Positions 34,718 to 45,938 of a DNA stretch of 64,000 nucleotides are shown one piece after another. The stretch covers positions 15,290 through 79,289 of the forward strand of contig PDHQ01000031.1 of NCBI GenBank assembly GCA_003339415.1, in the 5' to 3' direction. The position numbers were made by a program, and so were the translations under genes. The notes under the pieces are model-generated. The model was not told where the DNA came from. It did not search any database and saw nothing but the letters and a program-made list of their open reading frames with translations. This DNA is from Ophiocordyceps camponoti-saundersi (nom. inval.) (lineage: Eukaryota; Ascomycota; Sordariomycetes; Hypocreales; Ophiocordycipitaceae). Numbering within the stretch: the stretch's first letter is position 1; each line of letters starts with the position of its first letter.

Positions 34718-37700
34718 TTACAAGAAGAGCGCCACGCCGACGAGACCGGCGAGGAAGTGGAGGGTGACGGCGACGCGGCCCGAGGCAGCGCTGATGAACT
34801 CAGGGGCCGTGCTGTTGCCCGAACCGGGAGCGCCGATCCTGGTCATCGCGAAGCCGGTAGGCTGCGGCGCGCCGGCGATAGGGCACTCGGGGCGAGAGCC
34901 AGGAGGGCAGTCGATGGGCGAAGCGGAGCCGGAGGATCCGGACTGAGACGGCGTACCGGCCGTGCTAGGCTCGACCGAGGACTCGGAAGAGCTAGGAGAT
35001 CCGTACTCAGGAGTTGAGCCGCGAGTGCCAGCCTCGGGGGCAGAGGCGGGAGAGCCAGGGGCGGAAGCAGGAGAGCCAGCCTCGGGAGCGGAAGCGGGGG
35101 AACCAGACTCAGGGGCATAGGCGGGGGAACCAGGCTCAGGGGCAGAGGCGGGAGAGACAGACCCAGGAGCGGATGCGAGAGAACCAGACTCGGGTGCAGA
35201 CGCGGGAGAGCCGGACTCGGGGGCGGAAGCAGGAGAGCCAGCCTCGGGAGCGGAAGCGGGGGAGCCAGCCTCGGGGGCAGACGCGGGAGAGCCATACTCC
35301 GGGGCGTTGCTAGGCGTACCAGACGACGGCGAGGCCCCAGAAACAGGCCCGGCCGAGGGGCCGGAAGATTCGTCCTCGAAGGCGGCGACTGGAGAGGCAG
35401 ACTCGGGAGCCGATTCTGTAGAGCCGTACTCGGGAGCCGAGTCGGTTGAGGACCCGGGAGCGGAGTCGGGTGAATCCGACCCAGGAGCGCTACCACGTGA
35501 ACCGGCCTCAGGGGAGGAAGCAGGCTCTTGAGAGCCAGTCTCGCTAGAAGAGCCAGGCTGGGGGCTGGAGATGGACTCTTCAGTCTGACCATGCTTCTCG
35601 CCAACGACGCTGCCCGACTCAATGCCCTTCTTTCCACCCTTGCGGCACTTCTTCTTCGGCTTGCCAGAGACGTCGCCGCCAGTCTCGGTTACTGTGGTCT
35701 CCTGGACCTCCTCAACGTGAGAGACTCGCTTCAGGGAGATGATGGTCACCTTGCGGACTTTGCTGACGGGAACGGGAAGAGGGGCCTCGCCCTGGGGAGC
35801 CTTGTGAACAGTGCAGCTGTCGGTGCAGACCTGGACGCCGCGGCACTCGTCCGAGGACGAAGAGCACGGCTCGAAGGAGGTGGTGGTCGAGGTGGCGGAT
35901 CCAGCATCGGCGTTGGCCTTGGCACCAGCCTCAGCGCCGGCTTGGACACCGGCATCGGCATCGGCACCAGCTTGAGCACCGGCATCGGCACCTGCTTGAG
36001 CACCGGCTTCGGCACCGGCTTCAGCACCGGCACCGGCATCGGCACCTGCTTGAGCACCGGCATCAGAAGTAGCACCAGCGTTGGCATCGGCACCGGCACC
36101 GGCTTCGGAACCGGCTTCGGCGTGGCCTCCGGCACCGGCCTGGATCTTGACCTTGATTACCAGGTTGCAGTTGCATTCCTCGCCCTGGCAGGGGGCTTGC
36201 TGGCACTGGTTGACACCGGAGCAGCGTTGGACGAGAGAGCCCTTCTCCTTGGCCAGCTCTTGAGGCGCAGGCTTGGTCTCAACGACGACCTTGTTCACGA
36301 CCCTGATCAAGACCTGGCTAGTACCGCTGGTGCAGAGAACGACGAAGTTACCGGAGGCAGCGTCCGACGAGGCAGCCGCGTCAGCGCCCGAATCGGACTC
36401 AGAGCCGGATTCCGCGGAGGCTTCGGCGCTGGCGTCCGATGAGACAGAGTTGGCACCCTCGGAGCCGGAGCTGGCGCCCGCAGAAGCAGAGGCGGAAGCA
36501 GAAGCGGAGACGTCCACGGAGGAGCCGTAGAAGTACTGGTCCTGGTAGCGGGTCACAACCCGGCCCTGGTCTGCAGGAGCGCAAGGCTCGAAGTACATGT
36601 CGGGCTGGGTGACGCTGGAGGTGATATCCTGAACCAGGCGGACACTGACGGAAGAAGCCAGAGAGCGGTGCTCGGCGGGGATGCTGGCTTGAACAATGAC
36701 GAACAAGCCAAAGCGGATCTCGACCTCGCACTTCTTGAGCACGTCAAGGAGCTCGGTCGTGGCCTCGCTGGGGACGACAGGTCCGACAGCCTTGGCCTCC
36801 TCCTCGTTCTCTTCTTTCTCCTCCTCACCAGCCTTCTCCTTCTCACTAGCCTTCTCCTCCTCATGAGCCTTCTCCTCCGTCGAGGTGGCGTTGGACGAGG
36901 ACGCGGAGGTAGAGATGGGGAGAGAAGCAGAAGATGCCGTTCCATCCACAGGCGCGGTGCTGGAAACGGCGGCGTCGGTAGAGTTGAGGAAGCCGGTCTT
37001 GGGGGAAGCGGGTGAGGGGGGCGTGACGGCGGAGGCAGCTGCAGCGGTCGTCTTGGCCTCTGTCGTTCCGTTCACGGGAGCCGCGGGCGATGGAGTCTCG
37101 CTATCGTCCTTGGAAGTCGTCTTGGAAGCCTCTTCGTCAGCTGCGGAAGTTGTCTGGGGAGCTTTGTCTTCAGTCGAGGAGGTCGTCTCGGGAGACTTGT
37201 CGTCAGCTGAGGAGGTCGACTTGGGAGCTCCGGGTGCGTCGGTAGATGAGGTGGTGCAAGGAGGTTCTTCCTCTTCCTCTTCCTGTTCCTCATCCGCGGT
37301 ATCCTTGGGAGCCTCGTCCTCAGCTTCGGTATCCTTGGGAGCCTCATCCTTAGCCTCTGTATCCTTGGGAGCCTCGTCCTTGGCCTCGGTGTCCTTGTGG
37401 TCCTCTTCCTCAGACGGGGTGTATGATCCCTCGACACCATAGTCGTTGGCTGCTTCAGTTTCTTCACGTTTCCATTGGACGTGTCGACAGGCCTTGATCA
37501 TTTCGTCGAAGTTGCCGCATGAAGCCTTCAGAGCATTCGGCTTGCCATACGTGATCTTGCCGAGGTCGACGGCTCGGTCTTTGATGACCGTCTGGCAGAA
37601 AGCCTCGACATTGCCTTGTCCCACGTGCGAGCTGATGGCGACGAGGCACTCCTTCTTGAATTCCGGGTTGGCGTCTTGCCCTGATTCCTGGCGACGGATG

Positions 37701-37750
37701 GTGGCTGCTTCGCTGAGAGCCGCGAGGCCCAATACCAAAGACCCCTTCAT
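34718..37750 (-). CDS. Repeat-rich secreted GPI-type cell-surface protein
   Basis: This is a single exon of 1010 aa. A signal peptide (MKGSLVLGLAALSEA) leads into a short N-terminal domain with four cysteines (residues ~34-88). The rest is repetitive. Residues ~115-150 are four units of DTEAKDEAPK. There follow Ser/Thr/Pro-rich stretches, a beta-like middle domain with cysteines, and ~80 residues of alternating Ala-Gly-Ala-Asp. Another Cys segment precedes about ten units of GSPASAPE(A/S). The end (AASGRVAVTLHFLAGLVGVALFL) is a hydrophobic GPI-attachment type tail. This architecture fits a wall-anchored mannoprotein or adhesin-like protein with repeat-driven length variation. No named adhesin domain is recognised, so ligand and role are unknown. 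The plus-strand frames over the repeats are shadows. Confidence 0.8.
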   Translation of the reverse strand: MKGSLVLGLAALSEAATIRRQESGQDANPEFKKECLVAISSHVGQGNVEAFCQTVIKDRAVDLGKITYGKPNALKASCGNFDEMIKACRHVQWKREETEAANDYGVEGSYTPSEEEDHKDTEAKDEAPKDTEAKDEAPKDTEAEDEAPKDTADEEQEEEEEEPPCTTSSTDAPGAPKSTSSADDKSPETTSSTEDKAPQTTSAADEEASKTTSKDDSETPSPAAPVNGTTEAKTTAAAASAVTPPSPASPKTGFLNSTDAAVSSTAPVDGTASSASLPISTSASSSNATSTEEKAHEEEKASEKEKAGEEEKEENEEEAKAVGPVVPSEATTELLDVLKKCEVEIRFGLFVIVQASIPAEHRSLASSVSVRLVQDITSSVTQPDMYFEPCAPADQGRVVTRYQDQYFYGSSVDVSASASASASAGASSGSEGANSVSSDASAEASAESGSESDSGADAAASSDAASGNFVVLCTSGTSQVLIRVVNKVVVETKPAPQELAKEKGSLVQRCSGVNQCQQAPCQGEECNCNLVIKVKIQAGAGGHAEAGSEAGAGADANAGATSDAGAQAGADAGAGAEAGAEAGAQAGADAGAQAGADADAGVQAGAEAGAKANADAGSATSTTTSFEPCSSSSDECRGVQVCTDSCTVHKAPQGEAPLPVPVSKVRKVTIISLKRVSHVEEVQETTVTETGGDVSGKPKKKCRKGGKKGIESGSVVGEKHGQTEESISSPQPGSSSETGSQEPASSPEAGSRGSAPGSDSPDSAPGSSTDSAPEYGSTESAPESASPVAAFEDESSGPSAGPVSGASPSSGTPSNAPEYGSPASAPEAGSPASAPEAGSPASAPESGSPASAPESGSLASAPGSVSPASAPEPGSPAYAPESGSPASAPEAGSPASAPGSPASAPEAGTRGSTPEYGSPSSSESSVEPSTAGTPSQSGSSGSASPIDCPPGSRPECPIAGAPQPTGFAMTRIGAPGSGNSTAPEFISAASGRVAVTLHFLAGLVGVALFL
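35020..35300 (-). repeat. Tandem GSPASAPE-type coding repeat
   Basis: About ten units of 24-27 nt, each encoding GSPASAPE followed by A or S, lie in the 3' part of the GPI-type gene. Unit-to-unit differences are mostly synonymous or A/S swaps. This arrangement favours slippage and unequal recombination. Confidence 0.85.
35880..36140 (-). repeat. Tandem Ala-Gly-Ala-Asp coding repeat
   Basis: The repeats GADAGAQA and GAEAGA are encoded by GGC/GCC/GCT-rich units over about 260 bp of the GPI-type gene. They form a long small-residue acidic spacer of the surface protein. Confidence 0.8.
37290..37400 (-). repeat. Tandem 30-bp coding repeat (EAPKDTEAKD)
   Basis: Three to four nearly identical 30-bp units encode EAPKDTEAKD or EAPKDTEAED near the N-terminus of the GPI-type protein. 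The repeat is in frame and exact at many positions, suggesting recent expansion. Confidence 0.85.
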
Positions 37751-40385
37751 ACTGCTGACTTGCTACCGAAAGATAAAGAGTGAATGGAACGAATGACAGT
37801 TGGGTTCTTCTCAACAGGGCCTGGATAGAAGGGATTTCACTTCCTTATATAGGTATGTATGTAGGCTTCGCTTCTATAAATGTATGCCCTTGTATATAGA
37901 AATGCAAGCATCCACACAATGAAGAATACATAGATGAATACCCCAACATGCAGGCTTTCGTCCTCCCTGTCCACAACAACATAACATGACATGACTTGTG
38001 CTGTATGTATGTATGCAAATACAGTGGGGGAATTGCCTGTTATTCGGTATGCGTCGAGGACCATCAGCCATGTGCCGTCTCCATCAAGAGCCTGCTTCCT
38101 CGATCCCGGAGCGAAAGAAAGCCAACAGTTGGCAGCCTATACTCGATATCACACTGACCACCCCCTTTCCCTTTTCCCTATAGGCTATGGGACAGTTAAT
38201 CACCTCGCCCCACAGACAAGGGCTACAGCAGGTTTTTCGAGTTTCTTCGCCCGACTAGGCAGAGTGTCCGCATGCTTGGCCGATGTTTATACTGGGATAG
38301 TTTGGGTCCTATGCTTGTTGCTAGGGCTGTGTATGTAAAGGATTTGGTGGGAAGAGGTTGCGTCAGCCAGCTTAGTGTCCTAGTTCCTAGGTAAGGAGGT
38401 TCTATAATGAGAGGACTTTAACGGCTGAAATATGTACATATATCCACTTTCGACTCAACCACGGCCTTGGCAGGGAGTGCTGGCTGACGAGTCATGGGGA
38501 GCAGGGAGGTGTTGGGGAGGGGGAAAGCAAGGACGGTGAGAGAATCGATGTTTGCAATCAACATTCCAGAGGTGACGCAAGAGCACGAATTGAGTTGTGG
38601 GAGTCGCTGCATGTAGATAGATATGAGAGAGAGACAAGGGACGGTTCGGAGAGAAGAATCGCACACGAGTTGATGCTCTCAACTGCCTACCTACCTACAA
38701 TGCATGACGAGCATACAGTAGGTAGGCATGATGTGCAACAGCTATGTATGTATGTATATATTGTAACTTGCATTGTGCACGAATAGGCGGCTACTTGCTC
38801 ATCATGCAATGCATTAACAGTTTAAATTAACTCACCCTGAAGTTGAAAGTCGGATGTCGCCGAGCAGGTTGAAGAATCTTGTTATAAGCCGCGACCTTGT
38901 CAATATTACCTTTGGTTCTGACTTGTGCCGTTTATAGATAGATCCTTTTATCAGCCGCAGGGGTTTAGCAAGGCGGTTGAGCATCCATCTCTGTATGAAC
39001 AGATGTACAGGATTCAATATAGAGAATACAGAGGAGTCTTTTTCTCCCTTCAGATGGAAAGAAATAGAAGCTGGCTAGAAAGCGTGAATGTCATTCTGGA
39101 TGTCACTGTTTGTATCTTATATCCGTATATAACAAGCTATAGCATTGCCTCGAGAGGGAGCAAAAGAAGATAGGGATGGCAAGGAAATATTAAATCGACG
39201 AAGAAGACGAGTTGTGACTGCGCCTCGTCGAGTCAAGTCGTGACAATGAGATGATGGGAAAATATAAGATGAATGTAACGTCTTTATGCGGTAAATGGCG
39301 TGCAATGTCAGTTCGCAGATCATCCCCATGTGACAGTTCTGTTATCCATTGAAGTTGATGGTAAATTGAGTGAGACAGTGCAGTCTCCTGTCTGCATAGG
39401 GATCAAATTTGACTATATTATGCCAAAGCAGGGTTCCCAGTAAGGGGAGTAGATTGCAGTCTTTGCGAGTCGGCAACTGACCTATTCGTATGGATGTCTT
39501 TGTGTTTTGTGAGTGTGTGTCTGCGATGGCCAGCAATTTTTCTGCTGCCAACGGATTGCTGAGAGAACAGCAACTATGAGGTGTAGGGTGGTGGGTAAGG
39601 GCGAATAGGCAGCCTGGGAGACGCAGCACGCTCCGAGTTGTCGTGAGTTTACTGATGATTTGCTTGCATTATATTGCCTATGTACTTTACGGAAACCAAT
39701 TATTCTCAGCTCGTCCCGTCTATCTATTAGACATGAACGGTTGCTTGGATCTAGTTACCGCATTCATATGCTATGAGCGAAGTCTTTAAACCCCATCTCG
39801 AACATCGACATACCAACATACAAACCGTGAAGCAAAGCCACCCCCCTAAAACAACGTTCCTCTCACAAAACCCAGCTCGTCAATCGTTCAAATCCATCAA
39901 CGCAACAGAGCACGTTTCTCTCTCTCATCATCTATATAATCACCATGAACGAGACGAAATGCCATGGATCTGCCGCGTAATGAGCTGGAAGGGGGGGCAG
40001 GGGGGGGGGCACGTGGGTCCTCGTCTCCATATCTCTCCAGCCAGCCCAGCTTCGAGAGACTTGCTAACTAACGGTAGCCACTCAGGTCACATTCACGGGT
40101 GAAGAGAGGCTTTGATTGGAGTTGATCAGGGGAGATAGAGGACCCATCTTTTGCAGGGCAGAATAATAACAGCCTCCTTATACCCTGTCATCTTGTTTTG
40201 CAGCGTCGCACGAGAGTGTGATGCTGCTGGAGATGGTTTAAAAAACCTTGTTGTTGGTGCCAAGAACGAACACATTGTCGATTCCCCCGAAACCGAAAGC
40301 GACATCAACAAACGCCCTTCATCTGCCCTTTGTTCCGGCCGTCCTCATATCCTCTGTCGCGCTTCGGCGCACCTCTGCTATCGAC
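37751..40385. other. Intergenic region between divergent genes
   Basis: No supported gene is present in 2.6 kb. It separates the GPI-type protein (minus) from the GH76 gene (plus). Short frames have no domain. GTAT/CATA runs occur near 37851-37862, 38003-38013 and 38745. A pyrimidine-rich segment and the 5' UTR precede 40386. Confidence 0.6.
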
Positions 40386-41926
40386 ATGGGGTTGTGTGTG
40401 TCGATGTTGCTGCTGCTGCTGCTGCTGGGAGCGAGCCTCGTGGCCGGCCAGAGCCAGTCTCCATTCAGCATCGAATCCGCAGGTATGTAGCGTACTCATG
40501 TATGTATCTATGCACGTATGTACATACCCCTTCCGTGTTGAATACCGTTCAAACTCCTCCCCTAGATGCCGCCAAGTCCAGCGCCAGCACCCTCGCCTGG
40601 GACATGATGCAGTACTACAAGGGCAACCTGTCCGGAGCCACCCCCGGCGTCCTCCCCGGCCCTCCGCCGGCCGGAGACTACTACTGGTGGGAAGCCGGAG
40701 CAATGTGGGGGACTCTCATGGATTACTGGTCCTGGACCGGCGACTCTACCTACAACGACTTGATCACGTCCTCCATGATATTCCAGTCGGGCGATCAACA
40801 CGACTATCAACCTCCCAACGTTACCCTCTCTCTCGGCAACGATGACCAAGCCTTCTGGGGTATGTCAGCGATGCTCGCCGCCGAGCTCAAGTTCCCCGAC
40901 CCGCCGCCCGAACAGCCGCAATGGCTGGCGCTCGCTCAAGCCGTCTTCAACACACAAGCCCATCCCGATCGGCACGACGAGCTGTGCGGCGGCGGTCTTC
41001 ACTGGCAGGTTCCGAGCACCAATCGCGGGTACAACTATAAGAATAGCATCGCCAATGGCTGCTTCTTCAACATGGCTGCTCGTCTCTACCGCTTTACCGG
41101 GAACGAGTCGTACGCCGCCTGGGCGACGCGAACGTGGGATTGGATGGAGCAGGTTGGCTTTCTCGACAAGGAGACGTTTGCCATCTATGATGGTGCCCAT
41201 GTCGAGACTCAATGCACGGACTTGAACCTGGCTCAGTTTTCCTATAATAACGGAGTCTTTGCGCAGGGCGCGGCCTTTATGTACAATGCCGTACGTTATA
41301 CTCACTTACCCTCTTAGACACCTATGTGATATATCGAATGCTAACTTGACCAGACGGAGGATCCGGTGTGGAAGACGAGAACCGAGAAACTAGTCGAATA
41401 CGGCCTCAAGACATTCTTCCCCGAGGGTGTTCACCTGGAGATCGCATGTGAAACGGTCGGGACCTGCACAACAGATATGATCACCTTCAAGGGCTTCATG
41501 CACCGCTGGTACTCGGTCATCACCCAGATCGTCCCCTCCACCAGAGAAACCGTGGCTCCGGTGCTCAAGTCGTCGACGGAGGCGGCGATCAAGCAGTGCA
41601 ATGGTGGTGCTTTGGGACGCCAATGTGGCTTCAGGTGGGCCACGGGCACCTACGACGGCAAGATAGGCGTAGGACAGGAAATGAATGTCCTCGCGGCCGT
41701 GTCATCGCAGCTCATCTTCATGGGCGGCGACGTCTCGCCTCCGCCCCCGGTGACGGCGAAAACGGGCGGCACTTCCAAGGGTGACCCGAATGCCGGCTCC
41801 GGCGGCGACAAAGCCCGGGACCCTATGCGGCCGATTTCCACACCCGACCGAGCCGGGGCTGGCATCTTGACGGCGGTCGCCATCATCTTCACTTGTGGTC
41901 TTTCTGGGTGGATGTGTCTGGGTTGA
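40386..41926 (+). CDS. GH76 mannan endo-1,6-alpha-mannosidase (Dfg5/Dcw1 type)
   Basis: There are three exons (40386-40482, 40566-41290, 41354-41926), 464 aa. A signal peptide with a run of leucines encoded by CTG repeats ends near AGQ. The GH76 core is recognised by YYWWEAGAMWGTLMDYW, a LGNDDQAFWG segment with the paired aspartates, and KNSIANGCFFNMAARLYR. A Pro/Gly-rich stretch and a hydrophobic C-terminus (AGAGILTAVAIIFTCGLSGW) give a GPI-anchored membrane or wall protein. Dfg5 and Dcw1 are thought to transfer GPI-glycoproteins from the plasma membrane to the beta-glucan wall by cutting the GPI glycan. The GPI-type protein 2.6 kb upstream would be the kind of client such an enzyme handles, though proximity may be chance. 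The start is the only ATG in frame with a signal peptide. Confidence 0.92.
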
Positions 41927-42749
41927 GGACGACACGCGTATGGGTGAGGTGCTGAGCCTATCAGTGAGAGGCGCCGTGATGTAGAGCTACTATTTAGAAG
42001 AGAGCTCGGGCATTAGTGGTAAGGTGTTCCAGGGGGGGGAAAACGTCTGCTCGAACATGGGTCGACAATGGTCATCTGTATGTATGTATGTACAGGCAGT
42101 TGTGTGAGTTTATTTGGAGTATGGAGGCGAAGAGGCATATAAATCGAGCCAGTTTCCAGCTCTATTCAAGCTGCAGGGTTATCATCGAGGTGGTGGCAAT
42201 GTATGTATGTAGGTATCCGAGTTGAACGTTTGAAGCTGCTGCATGTTTAGTACCTTGACTGACAGACACCTTTAGTCTGGTACTTGATACTCAACGGAGG
42301 GTGGGATGGATGAGGTTGTGAAAGGGAGGGGAGCTGGCGTAAGGATTTACCGACAAGGTCCAGCTGGAACGAATTCTATCTAGGACCCAGGCGGTAAATA
42401 CATGGATATAATGTTATTGTTGCATCCGTATATAGTATCTACGTGCATACATAGAGGCAACAGAGGGGGTTGAAGGAGAAAACAAGCAAGGGACGACGAT
42501 CCTTGTCCATGATTGCCGCCGCTGCCGCGAGGGAGGAATCTCGCCGTGGCTCTGTGCGGTCTCTGTATCCGTCTCCCGGGTGGGCTCTCGGACGACGCCA
42601 CGGTGGCTTATGCGGAAGCTCTGTGCCGCGGGAGGGATGAGCATCTGAAGGAGGAGGAGGAGGAGAAGGAGGAGCGGAGCTTGAAGTGTAGGTGTGAGTG
42701 AGGTTGCAGTAAACGATACTTTCTTTCAGCGCAGCGGTGGTATGCGACG

Positions 42750-42762
42750 GAAGGTTCTAGAT
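42750..42762 (+). promoter_or_regulatory. Candidate heat shock element (distal)
   Basis: The sequence GAAggTTCtaGAt contains two exact alternating units and a third 2-of-3 unit of the HSF consensus GAAnnTTCnnGAA. It lies about 720 bp upstream of the Hsp70 start codon, which is rather far. Confidence 0.35.
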
Positions 42763-43203
42763 ACTTTATGCGGGGACCCTTGCTTCATGATGACATCAGC
42801 GCTCAGTCTATGTAGGTATCTCGATGTATGTACACCTCGTTACAACTCTCTCTCCCTCTCTCCTTTTTGCCGTGCGTGCAGTCTAATTGGTTTACTATTA
42901 TTCTTACATACATACATAGCAGAGGACGTATGGATGCAGAATGGCAAGATAGAGAATGCAAAATTGTAGACAGGTGTCATTGTCATCGACGGACACAGAC
43001 AGACACACATACACAAGCAGCGCATAGCTCGTGAGCAAACGGACAAGAGAAAGAGAACCAACTGGTACCTTCAAGACTCTACCAGCACATTCGGGGTTTC
43101 AAGACCCACCTTTTATCCGGGCTTAGCGGCAACCCTCCAGCTCCTTCCACTGGCTGCTACAGCCTTCCCGCACCCCCGGAAAAATTCTGGTGGGCTCCGT
43201 TTG

Positions 43204-43226
43204 GAACAGTGTCGAAGCACGTCGAA
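43204..43226 (+). promoter_or_regulatory. Candidate step-type heat shock element
   Basis: Three GAA units occur at 43204, 43214 and 43224, exactly 10 bp apart, as in the step-type HSE bound by yeast Hsf1. The site is about 260 bp upstream of the Hsp70 ATG, and a TATT-rich segment follows near 43243. The function is inferred from spacing and from the downstream gene. Confidence 0.5.
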
Positions 43227-43484
43227 GCCCTCCACCAGTGCTTTTATTAAGTTCCCTTGCACTTGCGTTTTTCTCGCCTCTGTCTCTTTCTCTTCCCCTC
43301 CTCCCTCTTCATACCACCTTCACACATCTCTCTCTCTCTCTCTCTCTTCCTCCCTCTCCCTCTTCATCTCACTGCTGTCATCAGCATCTTCTCTCACGAG
43401 CAAAGAAAAAAAACACAAACAGCCTCAAATTTCCTCCCTTCAAAAAATCTTCATTCTCGCACACACATTGGCAACACCGCAATC

Positions 43485-45461
43485 ATGTCCATGGGACCTG
43501 CCGTCGGTATCGACCTCGGTACCACGTACTCGTGCGTGGGCATCTTTCGCGAGGATCGATGTGATATCATCGCCAATGACCAGGGTAACCGGACGACGCC
43601 CTCGTTCGTTGCCTTCACCGACACTGAGCGTCTGATCGGAGATGCCGCCAAGAACCAGGTGGCCATGAACCCTCACAACACCGTCTTCGACGCCAAGCGG
43701 TTGATCGGCCGCAAGTTCGCCGACGCAGAGGTTCAAGCCGACATGAAGCACTTCCCCTTCAAGGTCGTCGACAAGGCCGGCAAGCCTGTCATCGAGGTTG
43801 AGTTCAAGGGCGAGAAGAAGACCTTCACTCCCGAGGAAATTTCCTCCATGGTCTTGACCAAAATGCGTGAGACCGCTGAGAGCTACCTGGGCGGCACCGT
43901 CAACAATGCCGTCGTAACTGTCCCCGCCTACTTCAACGACAGTCAGCGTCAGGCCACCAAGGACGCCGGCCACATCGCTGGCCTTAATGTTCTGCGAATC
44001 ATCAACGAACCTACAGCTGCCGCCATCGCATATGGTCTCGACAAGAAGGTCGAGGGCGAGCGTAACGTCCTCATCTTCGATCTCGGAGGTGGTACCTTTG
44101 ATGTCTCCCTTCTCACTATCGAGGAAGGCATCTTCGAGGTCAAGTCTACTGCTGGTGATACCCATCTCGGCGGTGAGGACTTCGATAATCGTCTCGTCAA
44201 CCACTTCGTCAACGAGTTCAAGCGCAAGCACAAGAAGGATCTCTCCACCAACAGCCGTGCCCTGCGTCGTCTTCGCACTGCCTGCGAGCGTGCCAAGCGC
44301 ACTCTCTCGTCTTCGGCTCAGACCTCTATCGAGATTGACTCGCTTTTCGAGGGTATTGATTTCTACACGTCCATCACCCGTGCTCGCTTCGAAGAGCTCT
44401 GCCAAGATCTCTTCCGCTCTACCATTCAGCCCGTCGACCGCGTCCTTGCCGACGCCAAGATCGACAAGAGCCAGGTTCACGAAATCGTCCTTGTCGGCGG
44501 CTCCACCCGTATTCCCCGCATCCAGAAGCTCATCACCGACTACTTCAACGGCAAGGAGCCCAACAAGTCCATCAACCCTGACGAGGCTGTTGCCTATGGC
44601 GCTGCCGTGCAAGCCGCCATCTTGTCCGGTGACACTTCGTCCAAATCTACCAACGAGATCTTGCTTCTCGACGTCGCTCCCCTCTCTCTTGGTATTGAGA
44701 CGGCCGGCGGGATGATGACGAAGCTCATTCCCCGCAATACCACCATCCCGACCAAGAAGTCTGAGGTCTTCTCCACATTCTCCGACAACCAGCCCGGCGT
44801 CCTCATCCAGGTTTACGAGGGCGAGCGTCAGCGTACCAAGGACAACAACCTGCTCGGCAAGTTCGAGCTCACCGGTATCCCTCCTGCGCCTCGTGGCGTT
44901 CCTCAAATCGAGGTCACTTTCGACCTCGATGCCAATGGCATCATGAACGTCTCTGCCCACGAGAAGGGTACGGGCAAATCCAACAAGATTGTCATCACCA
45001 ACGACAAGGGCCGCCTTTCCAAAGAGGAGATTGAGCGTATGTTGGCCGAGGCCGAGAAGTTCAAGGAGGAGGATGAGGCCGAGGGCAGCCGTGTCTCTGC
45101 CAAGAACGGTCTCGAGTCGTACGCCTACTCGCTGCGGAATACGCTGTCTGACCCCAAGGTGGACGAGAAGATCGAGGCGGCCGACAAGGAGACCTTGAAG
45201 ACAGAGATCGACAAGGTCGTCGCCTGGCTCGACGACAATCAGCAGGCCACGCGCGAGGAGTACGAGGAGCACCAGAAGGAGCTGGAGGGCGTCGCCAACC
45301 CCATCATGATGAAATTCTACGGATCTGGCGGCGAGGGCGGTGGCATGCCCGGAATGCCCGGCATGCCTGGTGGCGGTCCCGGCGGCTTCCCTGGTGGTGC
45401 CGGCGGTGCCCCCCACGGCGCGGGCGGCGACGACGGCCCCACGGTTGAGGAGGTTGACTAA
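43485..45461 (+). CDS. SSA1: Cytosolic Hsp70 (SSA type)
   Basis: This is one uninterrupted exon of 658 aa. All three Hsp70 signatures are exact: [25 protein letters not shown] and [13 protein letters not shown]. The substrate-binding domain follows. A Gly-rich GMPGMPG linker leads to the C-terminal GPTVEEVD. That EEVD end marks the cytosolic/nuclear SSA group, which binds TPR co-chaperones, and excludes Ssb, mitochondrial and ER forms. The chaperone folds new proteins, disaggregates with Hsp104 and moves precursors to organelles. Codon use is strongly biased to C-ending codons, as expected for an abundant protein. Lack of introns suits a gene needed when splicing is heat-impaired. The start [12 protein letters not shown] is chosen because the ATPase begins at once; the upstream frame is pyrimidine-rich leader. 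Confidence 0.97.
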   Translation: MSMGPAVGIDLGTTYSCVGIFREDRCDIIANDQGNRTTPSFVAFTDTERLIGDAAKNQVAMNPHNTVFDAKRLIGRKFADAEVQADMKHFPFKVVDKAGKPVIEVEFKGEKKTFTPEEISSMVLTKMRETAESYLGGTVNNAVVTVPAYFNDSQRQATKDAGHIAGLNVLRIINEPTAAAIAYGLDKKVEGERNVLIFDLGGGTFDVSLLTIEEGIFEVKSTAGDTHLGGEDFDNRLVNHFVNEFKRKHKKDLSTNSRALRRLRTACERAKRTLSSSAQTSIEIDSLFEGIDFYTSITRARFEELCQDLFRSTIQPVDRVLADAKIDKSQVHEIVLVGGSTRIPRIQKLITDYFNGKEPNKSINPDEAVAYGAAVQAAILSGDTSSKSTNEILLLDVAPLSLGIETAGGMMTKLIPRNTTIPTKKSEVFSTFSDNQPGVLIQVYEGERQRTKDNNLLGKFELTGIPPAPRGVPQIEVTFDLDANGIMNVSAHEKGTGKSNKIVITNDKGRLSKEEIERMLAEAEKFKEEDEAEGSRVSAKNGLESYAYSLRNTLSDPKVDEKIEAADKETLKTEIDKVVAWLDDNQQATREEYEEHQKELEGVANPIMMKFYGSGGEGGGMPGMPGMPGGGPGGFPGGAGGAPHGAGGDDGPTVEEVD

Positions 45462-45938
45462 ACGTGACACCTTCACACCGTCCTGTCCTTCCTGTTGGTA
45501 ACGCGTTTCACGATGCGGTGGAGATTCCAAGGGATTCACGAGGTTCTAGATTCCGCGCTGGCTTGGCATTTCATGAGTTATGGTTTAGGGAACGAAAATC
45601 AGGGCGGCGAGCCCGGACTGTGTATTTTAATTGAGTGTTGACGGAAACAAGACTCGATGACATAGACACGCAAGGCCATTGTTGGCTGATTGACATGGAG
45701 CTCGACGATGTGATGTTGATGTGAATATTGTGATATGAGACGTGCTGCGATGGCGCTGAAGTATAGAGCCCATGTCAACAACTCTTAAGAGTCGTGTGAC
45801 GGTTGCGGGAAAGTAATCGTCCCTGTATCTTGTAGCATGGCGAGCAAGGATTGCTTTGTCGGATAGTGTCACCTCGCAAGAACAATCACGTAGACTTAGA
45901 TTACAGAGACAAGGAGGAATGAAAATTGAATTTGACAG
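45462..45938. other. Intergenic region between convergent genes
   Basis: No gene is seen. It contains the 3' flank of the Hsp70 gene and of the EMI1-like gene. A perfect transcription terminator cannot be identified in a Pol II setting. Confidence 0.6.

Larger units (their letters stand above)
41927..43484. other. Intergenic region and Hsp70 promoter
   Basis: No gene is supported. It holds the GH76 3' flank and the Hsp70 promoter and leader, with heat-shock-element-like sites annotated separately. CATA/GTAT runs lie near 42077, 42200 and 42905. A pyrimidine-rich leader with a (TC)n run covers 43265-43480. Confidence 0.6.

Noticed and set aside
35528..36442. 304-codon Gly/Thr-rich plus-strand frame
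   Set aside because: It is antisense to the coding repeats of the GPI-type gene; repeats keep several frames open.
43440..45539. 699-codon open frame on the minus strand opposite Hsp70
   Set aside because: Long antisense frames opposite Hsp70 are a known artefact of codon bias; the Hsp70 frame has all signatures, while this one has no domain.
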